Assembly: GCF_014174405.1 (NCBI RefSeq)
Contig: NZ_JACEGA010000001.1
Span: 186,001-250,000 of the forward strand
Reading direction: 5' to 3'
DNA length: 64,000 bases
Source of the DNA: Variimorphobacter saccharofermentans
GTDB taxonomy: Bacteria; Bacillota; Clostridia; Lachnospirales; Lachnospiraceae
Shown: positions 34,134 to 43,338 of the stretch, piece by piece
Position numbering within the stretch: position 1 is the first letter of the stretch
Layout of the letters: each line of letters starts with the position of its first letter
Position numbers and translations under genes: made by a program
The notes under the pieces: model-generated
Told to the model about the DNA's origin: nothing
Seen by the model: the letters and a program-made list of their open reading frames with translations, nothing else
Databases searched by the model: none

Positions 34134-36491
34134 ATGAATTTATTATTGATTGCAAAAAGTAATATGAAAAAAAATAAGAATATGACCATAACCTTGGTGT
34201 TACTGATTATATTCGCATCCATTCTCCTCTATATAGGTACAAGTGTAATATGGGGAATGGATACCTTTCTGGATGAAAAGAATAAGGAGCTGAACGGATC
34301 TGATTTTTCAGTAATGGCACCTATGATGTACCATGATGACTTGTCTGAGATTGTGAATCATATGGATGGAATTGAGCAAAAGGAAGTGGTAAAGATAGTA
34401 TCTATCGGCTCCACCTCCTTTCAGAATATAAGCAACGAAGATGAGAGCCAACATATGGGATGTCTTTTTCTGAATGCAGATCAGCAGGAGACCATATCCA
34501 GGCTGGAGATTGTCGACAAGGGAGATGCAAAGCTTGATAACTCCATTATTCTTCCCTATTATCTGAAGGTTGCCAAGAACTATAAAACAGGGGATGAGAT
34601 GACGATCACCTATGGAGGAATTACTCACAAATTTATCGTCTATGGATTCTATGAAGATATTATGTTTGCGATTCCCAGTAATTTCTCGTACTATAAATGC
34701 TATGTATTTGATCAAAAATTTAATGAGCTATATAGTGATGAAACTACGCAGTCTTTTCTTTTAAAAACGATTTTACAACCAAATATGGCTACTAGTCAGT
34801 TTAATGATGATTTTGCAAAGGAGATGAATGAGAAGCTTAAGTCTGCAACAAGTCTGGTTAATTCTCTTGATTTCGATTCCATGAAGGTGGGAGTAGGCGC
34901 ATTTTTCGTTATTATGATGATACTTCTCATTACTTTTTCTATCATTGTGATAATGATTGCTCTTACCGTAATACGATTTGCCATAGTCACGTATATTGAA
35001 GGAAATATAAAGAATATTGGTTCCATGGAAGCGCTGGGGTATACCGGAAGAGAGCTGGCAAGGGGTACCGTTATACAATTTATTCTAATTACACTGGTAA
35101 GTACAGCAATCGGGGTACTGCTTTCCATCTCCTATACCAGGGTTGTTACCAATCTGGTGTCCTCCTCCATCGGATTGCAATGGAAAAGTGAAGTGAATCC
35201 CATTGTTATATTAGTAAGCTTTGCAATTATATTATTTATGGTATGGTTCATTACCTCCCTTACTGCAAGAAGAATTAAGAAAATAACTCCGATTATGGCG
35301 CTGAGGGACGGCATTGAAACACACAATTTCAGAAGGAATTATTTCCCTCTTCATAAAGGAAAGACATCTTTAAATGCTACAATCGGTTTTAAGTCCTTAA
35401 TGCAAAATATGAAGCAAAATATAACCATGTTTACGATTGTATTCCTGATGTCCTTTGTCTGTGTATTCGCTTTTACAACAAATTATAATTTTGTTGTGAG
35501 CAACACTGCCATGTTGCGTATGATCGGAATTGAAAAGTCCCATTTGATGGTAGGCTATATGGGTGAGAACTCTTATGAGGTCTTTAATGAGATCGGAAAG
35601 ATGGATAACGTTAAAAAGACCATTCGAATGAACAGAAATAGCCTGACACTCTATAACGGTGAGAAACAGATAACTCCGGCAGTTAATATATGCGAAAATT
35701 ATGATCTTTTGGAGATTGTCACTATTGTGGAAGGAAGATATCCGATTCATGATAATGAAATCGCAGTAACGGGTCTGGTTCAGAAGGGGCTGGGGATAGA
35801 AATTGGTGATGCGGTCAGTATAGAAGGCAGCGAGGGGGTGGAGGATTTTATCCTGGTCGGCATCACACAGCAGATTAACAACCTGGGCAAGGGAGCCTGC
35901 ATCACGGAGAAGGGAATGCAAAGACTGGATGCAGATTACATACCTACTAGTCTCTATGTCTATCTGGAAGACTCGGAGGGTATTCCATCTGTAATGAAGA
36001 CAATTGAGGATCGTTATCAAGGCGAGATGATAACGGTACTGAATATGGAGGAAGAATTCGATTCGATCATGGAATCCTTTAATCAAGCCATATCATCGCT
36101 TTCTGTTGGAGGCATTGTAATTACCCTGATGATTATATCGCTGGTACTATTCTTACTAATCCGGATAAAGCTACTTAAGGAAAGAATGCGTCTAGGTGTG
36201 ATGAAAGCGGTGGGATTTACCACAAAGCAGTTAATACTACAGATAATATGCAGCTTTTCACCTGTATGTATATTGGGAGCATTGCTGGGAACAGTAGCCG
36301 CTCTGTTTTTAATAAATCCGATACTTGCAGCCTTATTATCCATGGTGGGAAGTATCCAGAACAGTCATTTTGAAATTAGTATTCAGTTGGCAGCAGCAAC
36401 CTTTGTATCGATTTCTCTCTTTTCCGTATTCATAACTACACTGGTTGCACGGGCAGCTAGGAATATAACTCCCTGTGAGCTGTTCCGGTAA
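34134..36491 (+). CDS. FtsX-family ABC permease
   Basis: 785 aa from ATG 34134 (ATG 34122 possible, overlapping the ATPase stop). One helix near the N-terminus (TLVLLIIFASILLYIG), an outer domain (about 45-250), three helices (about 260-380), a further helix near 435, a second outer domain, and three C-terminal helices; both FtsX core domains are recognisable (IGSMEALGYTGRELARGTV and LGVMKAVGFTTKQLILQ). The substrate is likely an antimicrobial peptide or envelope component. Longer than BceB (about 650 aa). Confidence 0.88.
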   Translation: MNLLLIAKSNMKKNKNMTITLVLLIIFASILLYIGTSVIWGMDTFLDEKNKELNGSDFSVMAPMMYHDDLSEIVNHMDGIEQKEVVKIVSIGSTSFQNISNEDESQHMGCLFLNADQQETISRLEIVDKGDAKLDNSIILPYYLKVAKNYKTGDEMTITYGGITHKFIVYGFYEDIMFAIPSNFSYYKCYVFDQKFNELYSDETTQSFLLKTILQPNMATSQFNDDFAKEMNEKLKSATSLVNSLDFDSMKVGVGAFFVIMMILLITFSIIVIMIALTVIRFAIVTYIEGNIKNIGSMEALGYTGRELARGTVIQFILITLVSTAIGVLLSISYTRVVTNLVSSSIGLQWKSEVNPIVILVSFAIILFMVWFITSLTARRIKKITPIMALRDGIETHNFRRNYFPLHKGKTSLNATIGFKSLMQNMKQNITMFTIVFLMSFVCVFAFTTNYNFVVSNTAMLRMIGIEKSHLMVGYMGENSYEVFNEIGKMDNVKKTIRMNRNSLTLYNGEKQITPAVNICENYDLLEIVTIVEGRYPIHDNEIAVTGLVQKGLGIEIGDAVSIEGSEGVEDFILVGITQQINNLGKGACITEKGMQRLDADYIPTSLYVYLEDSEGIPSVMKTIEDRYQGEMITVLNMEEEFDSIMESFNQAISSLSVGGIVITLMIISLVLFLLIRIKLLKERMRLGVMKAVGFTTKQLILQIICSFSPVCILGALLGTVAALFLINPILAALLSMVGSIQNSHFEISIQLAAATFVSISLFSVFITTLVARAARNITPCELFR

Positions 36492-36571
36492 GAATCTGTT
36501 GATGATAGGGTATGGCTGCATCGTTTCAGCAGTTTCGGTACATGCCATTCAGACAGTACATTAACAGTACA

Positions 36572-36609
36572 CGGCTATCGTCGAATGTCAGTATATTCAA
36601 CGATAGCCG
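36572..36609 (+). terminator. hairpin after the ABC permease
   Basis: CGGCTATCGT and ACGATAGCCG form a perfect 10-bp stem with an 18-base loop. No T run follows, so termination is uncertain. Confidence 0.45.
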
Positions 36610-36621
36610 CTTCGTATGATA

Positions 36622-36847
36622 TCAGGAACGTGCTGATATCTGTTTCAATTTCTTCTCTAAGAACCTGGGATTCCATCTATTTAGAAGATAGAAAAGCTTT
36701 GCGAGTCCGGGATACACTTCATATTGGTCTTTTGCTAATCCGGCACATATGATTTCAACGAGCTCATCCGGTTTCATTTTGCGAACCCGTCCGTTGTTAC
36801 TATTGGCAGTCATTTCGGTATCCACAATGGGTGGAGCAATATCAAAT
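36622..36847 (-). pseudogene. SDR oxidoreductase, C-terminal part cut off by IS
   Basis: It continues the SDR gene interrupted at 38422: DIAPPIVDTEMTANS, KMKPDELVEIICAGLAKDQYEVYPGLAKLFYLLNRWNP. The 9-bp sequence ATATCAAAT (36839-36847) is duplicated at 38422-38430 on the other side of the IS. Joined, the two parts give a normal short-chain dehydrogenase of about 240 residues. Confidence 0.9.
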
Positions 36848-38421
36848 CTTGAGTTTCCGCAAATTGCACTTTGAAAATGAATAAATCTAATGACAGTGCC
36901 AATTTGCTGATTTTTTTAAGTGTAAGAGTGGCAGTATCTAGATCAGAAGAAGCTTAATAAGCCCCGTTTAAAACCGGACTTCGGGATAAGTATTCTTTTA
37001 TCTATTTAAGCGATTAGCTTAAAGCAAAGTTGACGGTATGCAGGACGTTTTGTCCTGAACCATAGCCTGACGCCTTCTTTTGCATACGAGAGTATGCCGG
37101 AGATACCTTTTGCTAACCGATAATAGCAGAACTGAACTTTCTCCTTAACAGGAGCTGCTGTCTGTATGATTGAAACCTTTAGGGCATTTGTTTCTGCTTT
37201 CATTGAAACCAGAGCAAGAAATGCCATACACAAGGTGATATAAAAATTGAGAGCATTAATTGCTTTCAGCTTCCGGACACGGAAGTTTTCAAACTGGAAA
37301 ACCTGTTTCTTGCAGCGGAAATATTCCTCAATGCGCCAGCGGGAGAAATAAAGCCTTGCAATTCGTATTACATCTTCTCGGGACTTTATCTCCTTGTTTG
37401 TTGCGAGCATCATCGGATGCTCTGTGATGCCATAGACAAGAACCAGATAAATATCCTTTCTGGATGCAGTGATTTGAACCTTCACATGGGATAGATAAGC
37501 TTCCCTTTTTTTGCCCTTATAGAACACAGGTGTTGTGATTTTGCCTTTTCGACGATTTCGCAGTTCAGTAGCGGCCACCCATTTGTTATGAAAAAGTAGC
37601 TTTCTTTTAGCTGTAAGTCGGATCACATAGTCCTGCTTTAATTCATCAAGCTTAAGAAACATCTTATTATCATCATAGCCCCTGTCCATTACAAAAGTAG
37701 CTTTGCCAAACATTGCTTTTCCGCGCTCCATGGCATCAAAGGTTACGTTATTGACAGAGGTGAAGGTCTTTTCTTTTGAAGAATGGATTTTAGAATAAAT
37801 GCTGACAGGATGATTGCTTTTAGTCATAACACAAGCCTCTGTTACATGGTAGCCCTTCTCATAGACATTTTTGGTATCGGTGCTTTTGGAACCATCCCGA
37901 ACAAGTCCCAGTGCTTCGAACTTGTAGCCGTCAGGCTTGATGATATCACTATCATCGATATGGATAACTGGTTGATCCGGCACCCATTTACGTATTGTAT
38001 GCAGATACGAAGACAAGGCAGAATTATGGATTCCCTTATTGAGATGTCGGGTAAGTCTTTCCACGCTGTTGACCTTTTTGGAATCTTCGTGAAGCTGATC
38101 CACAACATCAGTCAGAAGGCAACTGCCAGAAGCTAACATGCCATAAGTCATGTCTGCAGTAAACTTTCGATCCGGTTTGGAAAGCTTTCGGGATATTTTG
38201 TTTGAAAAAGATAAAATTTCACGTTTCAAAGTGTAAGTATTTGTAGTAGAATTAAGCATAAGGAGTCCCTTTCTTTATTGTTTAGTGTAGATTTTGCTTA
38301 GACACCATTATTCTACTACAAAAAGGATGAGGATTCCTTATATTTTGGGCATTTTCTAAAAGTTGTTTATTACAATACTGATGAAACAGGGATACTGTGG
38401 ATAAAACTACGGAAACTCAAG
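36848..38421 (-). mobile_element. IS4-family insertion element with 9-bp target duplication
   Basis: 1,574 bp bounded by the inverted repeats CTTGAGTTTCCG (36848-36859) and CGGAAACTCAAG (38410-38421) and flanked by the direct repeat ATATCAAAT on both sides. The intact target duplication and open transposase point to a recent insertion. Confidence 0.93.
37006..38259 (-). CDS. IS4-family transposase
   Basis: 417 aa. DDE catalytic residues lie in VIHIDDSDI, FVMDRGYDD and the YREK signature YFSRWRIEEYFRCKKQ. It is full length and unbroken, so the element may still move. Transcription is towards the C-terminal SDR fragment. Confidence 0.9.
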   Translation of the reverse strand: MLNSTTNTYTLKREILSFSNKISRKLSKPDRKFTADMTYGMLASGSCLLTDVVDQLHEDSKKVNSVERLTRHLNKGIHNSALSSYLHTIRKWVPDQPVIHIDDSDIIKPDGYKFEALGLVRDGSKSTDTKNVYEKGYHVTEACVMTKSNHPVSIYSKIHSSKEKTFTSVNNVTFDAMERGKAMFGKATFVMDRGYDDNKMFLKLDELKQDYVIRLTAKRKLLFHNKWVAATELRNRRKGKITTPVFYKGKKREAYLSHVKVQITASRKDIYLVLVYGITEHPMMLATNKEIKSREDVIRIARLYFSRWRIEEYFRCKKQVFQFENFRVRKLKAINALNFYITLCMAFLALVSMKAETNALKVSIIQTAAPVKEKVQFCYYRLAKGISGILSYAKEGVRLWFRTKRPAYRQLCFKLIA

Positions 38422-38948
38422 ATATCAAATACCTTGACAGAGGTCCCTTCCAGCTGTACCCGAAGTGCTTTGGAAAACGAACGAAGAGCTGCTTTGCTGG
38501 CAGAGTATATAGGAGCACTCTGTTTTGGAGATATACCGAAGTAGGAAGATATGTTGATAATAGCTGCTTCTTTTTTCAATAGGAGTGAAGGAATAAAATA
38601 TTTGCTTAGTAGAACAGGAGCTATAAAATCTGTCGAGATTTCCTGCTTTATGGATTGAGTGTCAAGTGAGGAGTTTTTGAAGTCACATTCCATATGAATT
38701 CCAGCATTATTAATTAGAATATTGACGTCAGGGTATTTATGTACGAGTACTTTGATATCCTCTTCAACCGTTATATCCGCTTTTTCTATATGGATACGCG
38801 GATATTGCTTTTTTACAGAGAGCAATTTATCCATTGATCGCCCAATGATAATCACCTTATTCTCCTTCTCTAAAAAATGTCTGGCTAATGCCAGCCCGAT
38901 CCCGGAGCTTCCTCCGGTAATTAATACTACATTTTGATTGATTTTCAT
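38422..38948 (-). pseudogene. SDR oxidoreductase, N-terminal part cut off by IS
   Basis: From ATG 38948 (GGGAGGT upstream): NAD(P)-binding TGGSSGIG, NNAG, and the catalytic YSASK are all present, then the frame enters the IS after VKVFDI. The remaining C-terminal part lies at 36622-36847. It follows the Crp/Fnr gene by 67 bp on the same strand, so they were probably co-transcribed. Confidence 0.9.
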
Positions 38949-39015
38949 ATAGTTACCTCCCGATTGTTTTCTTTTGATGCTACAACGGGGAAGAATGAAA
39001 ATCATTAACATAGGT

Positions 39016-39600
39016 TTATTTTTTCAACTTTTTTCGAATACGACTGAGAGATACCGGAGAGATGCCTAGATAAGAGGCTATGTGATATTGCTTTATTCTG
39101 TCACTTAGGCCGGGATAACTCTCCAGAAAGCTTTGATATCTGGTTTTTGCATCTTCTAGAAGGAACTCTCTTTCTCTCGTTTCCTTCATAACATATACTT
39201 TTTCAATGGTTTTTCTTGCAATCACTTGCCAACAGGGATGCCCTTCCAGTAGTTGTAACCAGTCGGTGTAATTAATACAGTAAATGTGGGAATCCTCTAG
39301 GGCTTGAATGGAGAAACCAGAGGGTTGGTTAAGCAGCATACTACTGTAAGAAATAACAAAATGATTTTCTGCAGCAAAGCCTTTCGTATATTCAACCCCT
39401 TTCTTATCAATATAGTAATAGCGAAATAAACCGGATTGAATCAAGCCGATTTTCCGGGCGTATTCCCCGTTTCTTACAAAATACTCCCCTTTTTTAATGG
39501 CAACGGGATAAAATAGCTTCATTGCCTTGTCCACTTCCTCAGGGGGAGCCTCACTGTATTTTGAGAAGAAATCATGGATAAAATATGGATTATTACTCAT
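39016..39600 (-). CDS. Crp/Fnr family transcriptional regulator
   Basis: 194 aa from ATG 39600, with AAAGGAG upstream. Cyclic-nucleotide-binding-like barrel (IKKGEYFVRNGEYARKIGLIQSGLFRYYYID) and a C-terminal helix-turn-helix (QYHIASYLGISPVSLSRIRKKLKK). No Cys cluster, so it is not an Fnr-type oxygen sensor. It probably controls the SDR gene downstream. Confidence 0.85.
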   Translation of the reverse strand: MSNNPYFIHDFFSKYSEAPPEEVDKAMKLFYPVAIKKGEYFVRNGEYARKIGLIQSGLFRYYYIDKKGVEYTKGFAAENHFVISYSSMLLNQPSGFSIQALEDSHIYCINYTDWLQLLEGHPCWQVIARKTIEKVYVMKETREREFLLEDAKTRYQSFLESYPGLSDRIKQYHIASYLGISPVSLSRIRKKLKK

Positions 39601-39803
39601 GTTAACTCCTTTGACTTCGACTATCATAGTCTTCTTAAACAAAAGTATCGTAGTTTTTGTAATTGTTCCTAAATATATCTTAATTTTACCAAATTGTATC
39701 TTCTATGACAAGAAAATTATTAATATGTCAGAATTTATTTTGTGTATTTAAAAGAAGCATGTTATAATTGCATTAGTCGAAAAAAAGGAGGATATGTCAA
39801 TAC

Positions 39804-40946
39804 ATGAAGAAACTAACAGCAATTTTTTTTAGCGTACTACTATTTACATCATTACTGGGATCAGCCTCTGTAGAAGCGGCGACCAAGCTTGCAACACCAA
39901 AAAACTTCGCAGGAAGTGCAGAAATTACAAAGCAGTATGAAACAATCTTAACAATAACCTGGAGTAAAGTAGATGGAGCAGATGGATATGAGGTTTATTA
40001 TAGAAGTGAGGTGCCCGGAGGCGACGACGAATGGGAGCCTTGGTTTTTGAATGAGAAAACCAAAAAAACAACTGCGCAGGGTATGATTATTGATGGAGAA
40101 TTCCAGATGAGAGTGAGAGCTTATAAGGGCTCCACTTACAGCGATTATACCGAGACGATTACGGTTCGGGGAGGAGAAGGTATCATATCCGGTCCCAAGG
40201 CAAGTGCTACTCCCAAGCTTAATAAAACGAAGGCCAGTATTGATGTTGGTAAAACTGTGCAATTAAAGGTTAACAATACGAAGGATAAGGTTACTTGGAA
40301 ATCCTCCAATAAAAAAGTGGCTACCGTTTCCTCAAAAGGATTGGTAAAAGGAGTAAAGCAGGGAGAAGCAACCATTACCGCAACGGTAGGCAAGAAGAAG
40401 CTTACCTGTAAAATTACAGTGAAGAAGAGCTCAAAAGGTACTTCAAGCAACATCTTAGATTCCTATCGGGAAATTCTGAACAAGAATATTTCTAGTACGA
40501 GATCATTTGCATTACTGGATATTAATAAAGACGGACAAAAGGAATTGTTCTTAAACGTAAGTGAGAGTGCTTCATCCATTGATTGTGATACTATAGTATA
40601 TTCTTATTATAATGGTAAAATATATGATTCTACAGTATGCGGTCAAATATATCCCTCATATATCAGCAGTAAAAAGGGAATTGCAGTTGCTGGAATGTTT
40701 AGCTCCAATGAATGGGTTGATATCTATGTATTGGAGAAGGGTGTCTTAAAGAGCATTTATATTAGCGGCTCCCATCTTAAATATGATGATAAAACAGGAG
40801 AATTTAACACAGAAGTATATGTGAACAATAAAACGGTTTCCCCTAAGGAAAGAGCGAAATCAGATGAAGCAGCAGGAATTTATGGTAGTAAAGATATTAA
40901 GTTCTATGAGGTAACTAAAGAAAACATCGATAAGTATCTCAAATAA
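39804..40946 (+). CDS. secreted FnIII/Big2 domain protein
   Basis: 380 aa. Signal peptide to SVEAA (about residue 25), a fibronectin III-like domain (about 30-125: KNFAGSAEITK, LTITWSKVDGADGYEVYYR), a Big2 domain (about 140-215: LNKTKASIDVGKTVQLKV, VTWKSSNKKVATVSSKGLV, GEATITATVGKKKLTCKITV) and a unique C-terminus with an EF-hand-like DINKDGQKE segment. Likely surface-exposed. AAGGAGG precedes the ATG. Confidence 0.8.
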   Translation: MKKLTAIFFSVLLFTSLLGSASVEAATKLATPKNFAGSAEITKQYETILTITWSKVDGADGYEVYYRSEVPGGDDEWEPWFLNEKTKKTTAQGMIIDGEFQMRVRAYKGSTYSDYTETITVRGGEGIISGPKASATPKLNKTKASIDVGKTVQLKVNNTKDKVTWKSSNKKVATVSSKGLVKGVKQGEATITATVGKKKLTCKITVKKSSKGTSSNILDSYREILNKNISSTRSFALLDINKDGQKELFLNVSESASSIDCDTIVYSYYNGKIYDSTVCGQIYPSYISSKKGIAVAGMFSSNEWVDIYVLEKGVLKSIYISGSHLKYDDKTGEFNTEVYVNNKTVSPKERAKSDEAAGIYGSKDIKFYEVTKENIDKYLK

Positions 40947-40957
40947 GATCTTTTCAT

Positions 40958-40994
40958 AAGACGGTGAGGCCATGAGGCAGCACCGTCTTCTTAG
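40958..40994 (+). terminator. intrinsic terminator
   Basis: AAGACGGTG and CACCGTCTT form a 9-bp stem around 14 bases; CTTAG follows. Confidence 0.65.
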
Positions 40995-41095
40995 CATAGG
41001 AAGTATATATTCCTTTCTTATGTATCGATTTTGCATTAACTATTTTCTATTCTGCTCTTTTGTGATAAAATGGATTGCAGTCTGATAAAGAATGG

Positions 41096-41127
41096 AAAGG
41101 AGCAGTATATACCGAGTATCCGGTATA
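41096..41127 (+). promoter_or_regulatory. ribosome site separated from its start by a hairpin
   Basis: AAAGGAG (about 41096-41102) is followed by the stem TATACCG-agtatc-CGGTATA (41108-41127) and then, 10 bp on, ATG 41138. An in-frame TAG lies just upstream of that ATG, so no earlier start is possible. Folding of the hairpin would bring the ribosome site to about 15 bases from the ATG. Confidence 0.45.
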
Positions 41128-41137
41128 GTCTAAAACA

Positions 41138-41995
41138 ATGAAAGCAAATCTAAAAAACAATCTGTTACTTATAATAAAAGGATTTATAATAGGTTCTTCC
41201 ATGAGTGTTCCAGGGGTAAGCGGTGGGACCATGGCAATCATATTAGGGATATATGACAAATTGATTAGTTCAATCAGTAATTTTCTTAAAGATATCAAGG
41301 GAAATATCCTTTTTCTGTTTAAGGTATGTCTTGGAGCCGGCGTAGGGATAGGAACCTTATCCTTTCTCATTAAGTGGTTATTAGAAAAATTCCCATTACC
41401 GATCTCCTTCTTCTTTCTAGGAGCGGTAATCGGTGGAATACCTGCATTGTATAAAAAAACAAAAGCAACTTCTTTGAAGATTTCATCAGGAGTTTATTTT
41501 CTTCTGGGATTGTTAATTGTCATTTCCATTGGATTTATTCCGGTTGGTAATATTGATGTAACTACTGGTTCTGGAATAGGTTATTATATTATGTTACTGG
41601 TTACAGGTATTATTATCGCGCTCGCGCTTGTATTACCGGGAATCAGCACATCTCACATGCTACTTGTACTAGGAATGTATGATGCAATGATAACTGCCAT
41701 TACGGAATTTAATATCGTATACATAGGGATATTGGGAATAGCCACATTAATCGGTGTATTTCTGATTACCAAGCCCTTAGAATGGACCATGAATAAATTC
41801 CCCCACCAGACCTATTGCATGATTATTGGCTTTGTATTAGGTTCAACCTCCGAGATATTTAGGGAGAAGATATTGCCCTCCATTCCTGCCAATGCAGATG
41901 TGAAATGGTGGATTTTATCTGTAATCATGTCCGTTGCAGCATTTATCCTGGGATGCTATGCAATAGGCTCCTTATCGAAATACTCAAATGACTAG
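41138..41995 (+). CDS. DUF368 membrane protein (undecaprenyl-phosphate translocase family)
   Basis: 285 aa, about eight membrane segments. The motif GSSMSVPGVSGGTMAIILGIYDKLI near the N-terminus and LVLPGISTSHMLLVLGMYD in the middle are the duplicated DUF368 signatures. Members of DUF368 have been shown to return undecaprenyl phosphate across the membrane for cell-wall synthesis. The same role is expected here. Monocistronic. Confidence 0.88.
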   Translation: MKANLKNNLLLIIKGFIIGSSMSVPGVSGGTMAIILGIYDKLISSISNFLKDIKGNILFLFKVCLGAGVGIGTLSFLIKWLLEKFPLPISFFFLGAVIGGIPALYKKTKATSLKISSGVYFLLGLLIVISIGFIPVGNIDVTTGSGIGYYIMLLVTGIIIALALVLPGISTSHMLLVLGMYDAMITAITEFNIVYIGILGIATLIGVFLITKPLEWTMNKFPHQTYCMIIGFVLGSTSEIFREKILPSIPANADVKWWILSVIMSVAAFILGCYAIGSLSKYSND

Positions 41996-42028
41996 GGAAT
42001 ATACTTGACCGCGACTTCTTTTACTTGA

Positions 42029-42211
42029 GTATCTATATTATATTTCTACTTTACAACCTCTGATCTGGAGGCCTTTAGTAAGAAACTCAAATCGCATAAT
42101 GTAACCTTTATTCATGATATTCGTTTACATGACTGGGGTGAGAAGGTAATTCGGGTCTTTGATCCGGATGGGCACCTTTTGGAAATCGGAGATGCCCATA
42201 ATAATGAATGA
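42029..42211 (+). pseudogene. VOC/glyoxalase family fragment
   Basis: In the frame ending at TGA 42209-42211: YFTTSDLEAFSKKLKSHNVTFIHDI and IRVFDPDGHLLEIGD, the second half of a vicinal-oxygen-chelate protein. An in-frame TGA upstream (42026-42028) and no start show the first half is lost. Confidence 0.75.
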
Positions 42212-42286
42212 TATCGGAATGCATACCGGGATAATATGCATTGTGTAAAGATTTCTATAAAATTTAAATAATATGTCACAACATGA

Positions 42287-42325
42287 ATTCCTCCTTGTCT
42301 AATACTATAAAAGGAGGGATTTTTA
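42287..42325 (+). terminator. terminator-like hairpin
   Basis: ATTCCTCCTT and AAGGAGGGAT pair around 14 bases, followed by TTTTT. It lies after the VOC remnant. Confidence 0.6.
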
Positions 42326-42419
42326 GTGTGATGTAAGAATGTTGGAGGATAAATAAATGAAAGACGAAAAGATGACCATAGACATGGCATGTAAGGGGGA
42401 CCAAATGGCCTCTATTGCT

Positions 42420-42506
42420 AATGAAAATAAAGTAGGGACAATTATTTACCATAATGCACTTTCGTCTGTGTGTGAGGTAAATGATTGTCCCTACTTATTT
42501 TCATTT
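42420..42506. repeat. near-perfect 28-bp inverted repeat
   Basis: Left arm 42420-42448 (AATGAAAATAAAGTAGGGAC...) and right arm 42478-42505 (...GTCCCTACTTATTTTCATT) match in all but two positions, with a 29-base loop. It lies inside a short open frame of unknown value (42358-42531) and ahead of the NfeD gene. It may be a small miniature transposon or hairpin element. Confidence 0.6.
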
Positions 42507-42632
42507 GTAGCAGACTTTATTATTTCATAAATTAAAAACACATTAAACTTTGATTTAAATTCTGCTTCTTTGTTGAAAAAACAAATAGGCAAAGCTATAC
42601 TAATATATGGAAGTCTGAAGGGAGGTTAAAGA

Positions 42633-43292
42633 ATGGTAACGGTATATTTGTGCTTTCTGGTAGGAGGAGCAATTATTCCAATTGTGAGCTTTCTCCTAGG
42701 ATTCCTGGGTGATGGAATGGATACGGACACGGATATGGATATGGATATGGATGTAGATGTAGATGTAGACCTTAATACAGAATTGGATATAGGGACGGAT
42801 ACGGAAGGGATGTTTTCCACAGATTCCGATCTGGATGTTGGAACAGATATTGATACAGGAAGTGCTCTAACAATTGGCTTTTTCCCCACCTCCATTATGG
42901 CATTATCTGCAATGTCCATTGTGTTCGGAGCTGTTGGAGCAATAATGACCTTATCAGGAAAAGGGAAACTTCTTAGCCTGTTAGTAGCTATAATTAGTGG
43001 ATATATCGCCTCTGTTATTATTCAGACCATTATAAAAACCTTGAAAAAGGTTCAGACAAGAAACTATGGAGTTAATGAAAATGAGTTGCTTCTTTACGAT
43101 GGGAAGGTTGTAGATACTATTCTTCCAGGACAGTTGGGAACAGTAAGCTTTACTACCTTACAGAATACTTTGATAAGCTATCCGGCTAGATGTGTTGACA
43201 AGGACTTACGGCTGGAGGCAGGTAGAATTGTAAAAGCAATCGAATTAAAGGATGGAGTGTTCATTGTGGAACCTAAGAATAGATATGAATGA
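42633..43292 (+). CDS. NfeD-like membrane protein paired with flotillin
   Basis: 219 aa. One helix at 5-25, then an acidic Asp-x tract (DTDTDMDMDMDVDVDVD, residues about 30-46), two helices near 85-135, and a C-terminal OB-fold (YDGKVVDTILPGQLGTVSF). The next gene, 46 bp downstream, encodes a flotillin; the pair corresponds to yuaF/yuaG (floT) in Bacillus, which organise membrane microdomains. The tract comes from GATATG and GATGTA hexamer repeats at 42733-42770. Confidence 0.8.
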   Translation: MVTVYLCFLVGGAIIPIVSFLLGFLGDGMDTDTDMDMDMDVDVDVDLNTELDIGTDTEGMFSTDSDLDVGTDIDTGSALTIGFFPTSIMALSAMSIVFGAVGAIMTLSGKGKLLSLLVAIISGYIASVIIQTIIKTLKKVQTRNYGVNENELLLYDGKVVDTILPGQLGTVSFTTLQNTLISYPARCVDKDLRLEAGRIVKAIELKDGVFIVEPKNRYE

Positions 43293-43338
43293 GCATTGTT
43301 GCATCAAAAGGGAATAAAAAAATAATATAAATGGAGGT

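Noticed and set aside
35397-36086. 229-codon frame on the minus strand opposite the FtsX permease
   Set aside because: It lies wholly inside the permease gene, has no ribosome site and shows no family features.
42358-42531. 57-codon frame MKDEKMTIDMACKGDQ...
   Set aside because: It is largely made of the palindrome arms and loop, and no recognisable protein results.
42733-42770. Short tandem repeat considered as CRISPR or other array
   Set aside because: Six-base repeats in frame within a coding region; no spacers.
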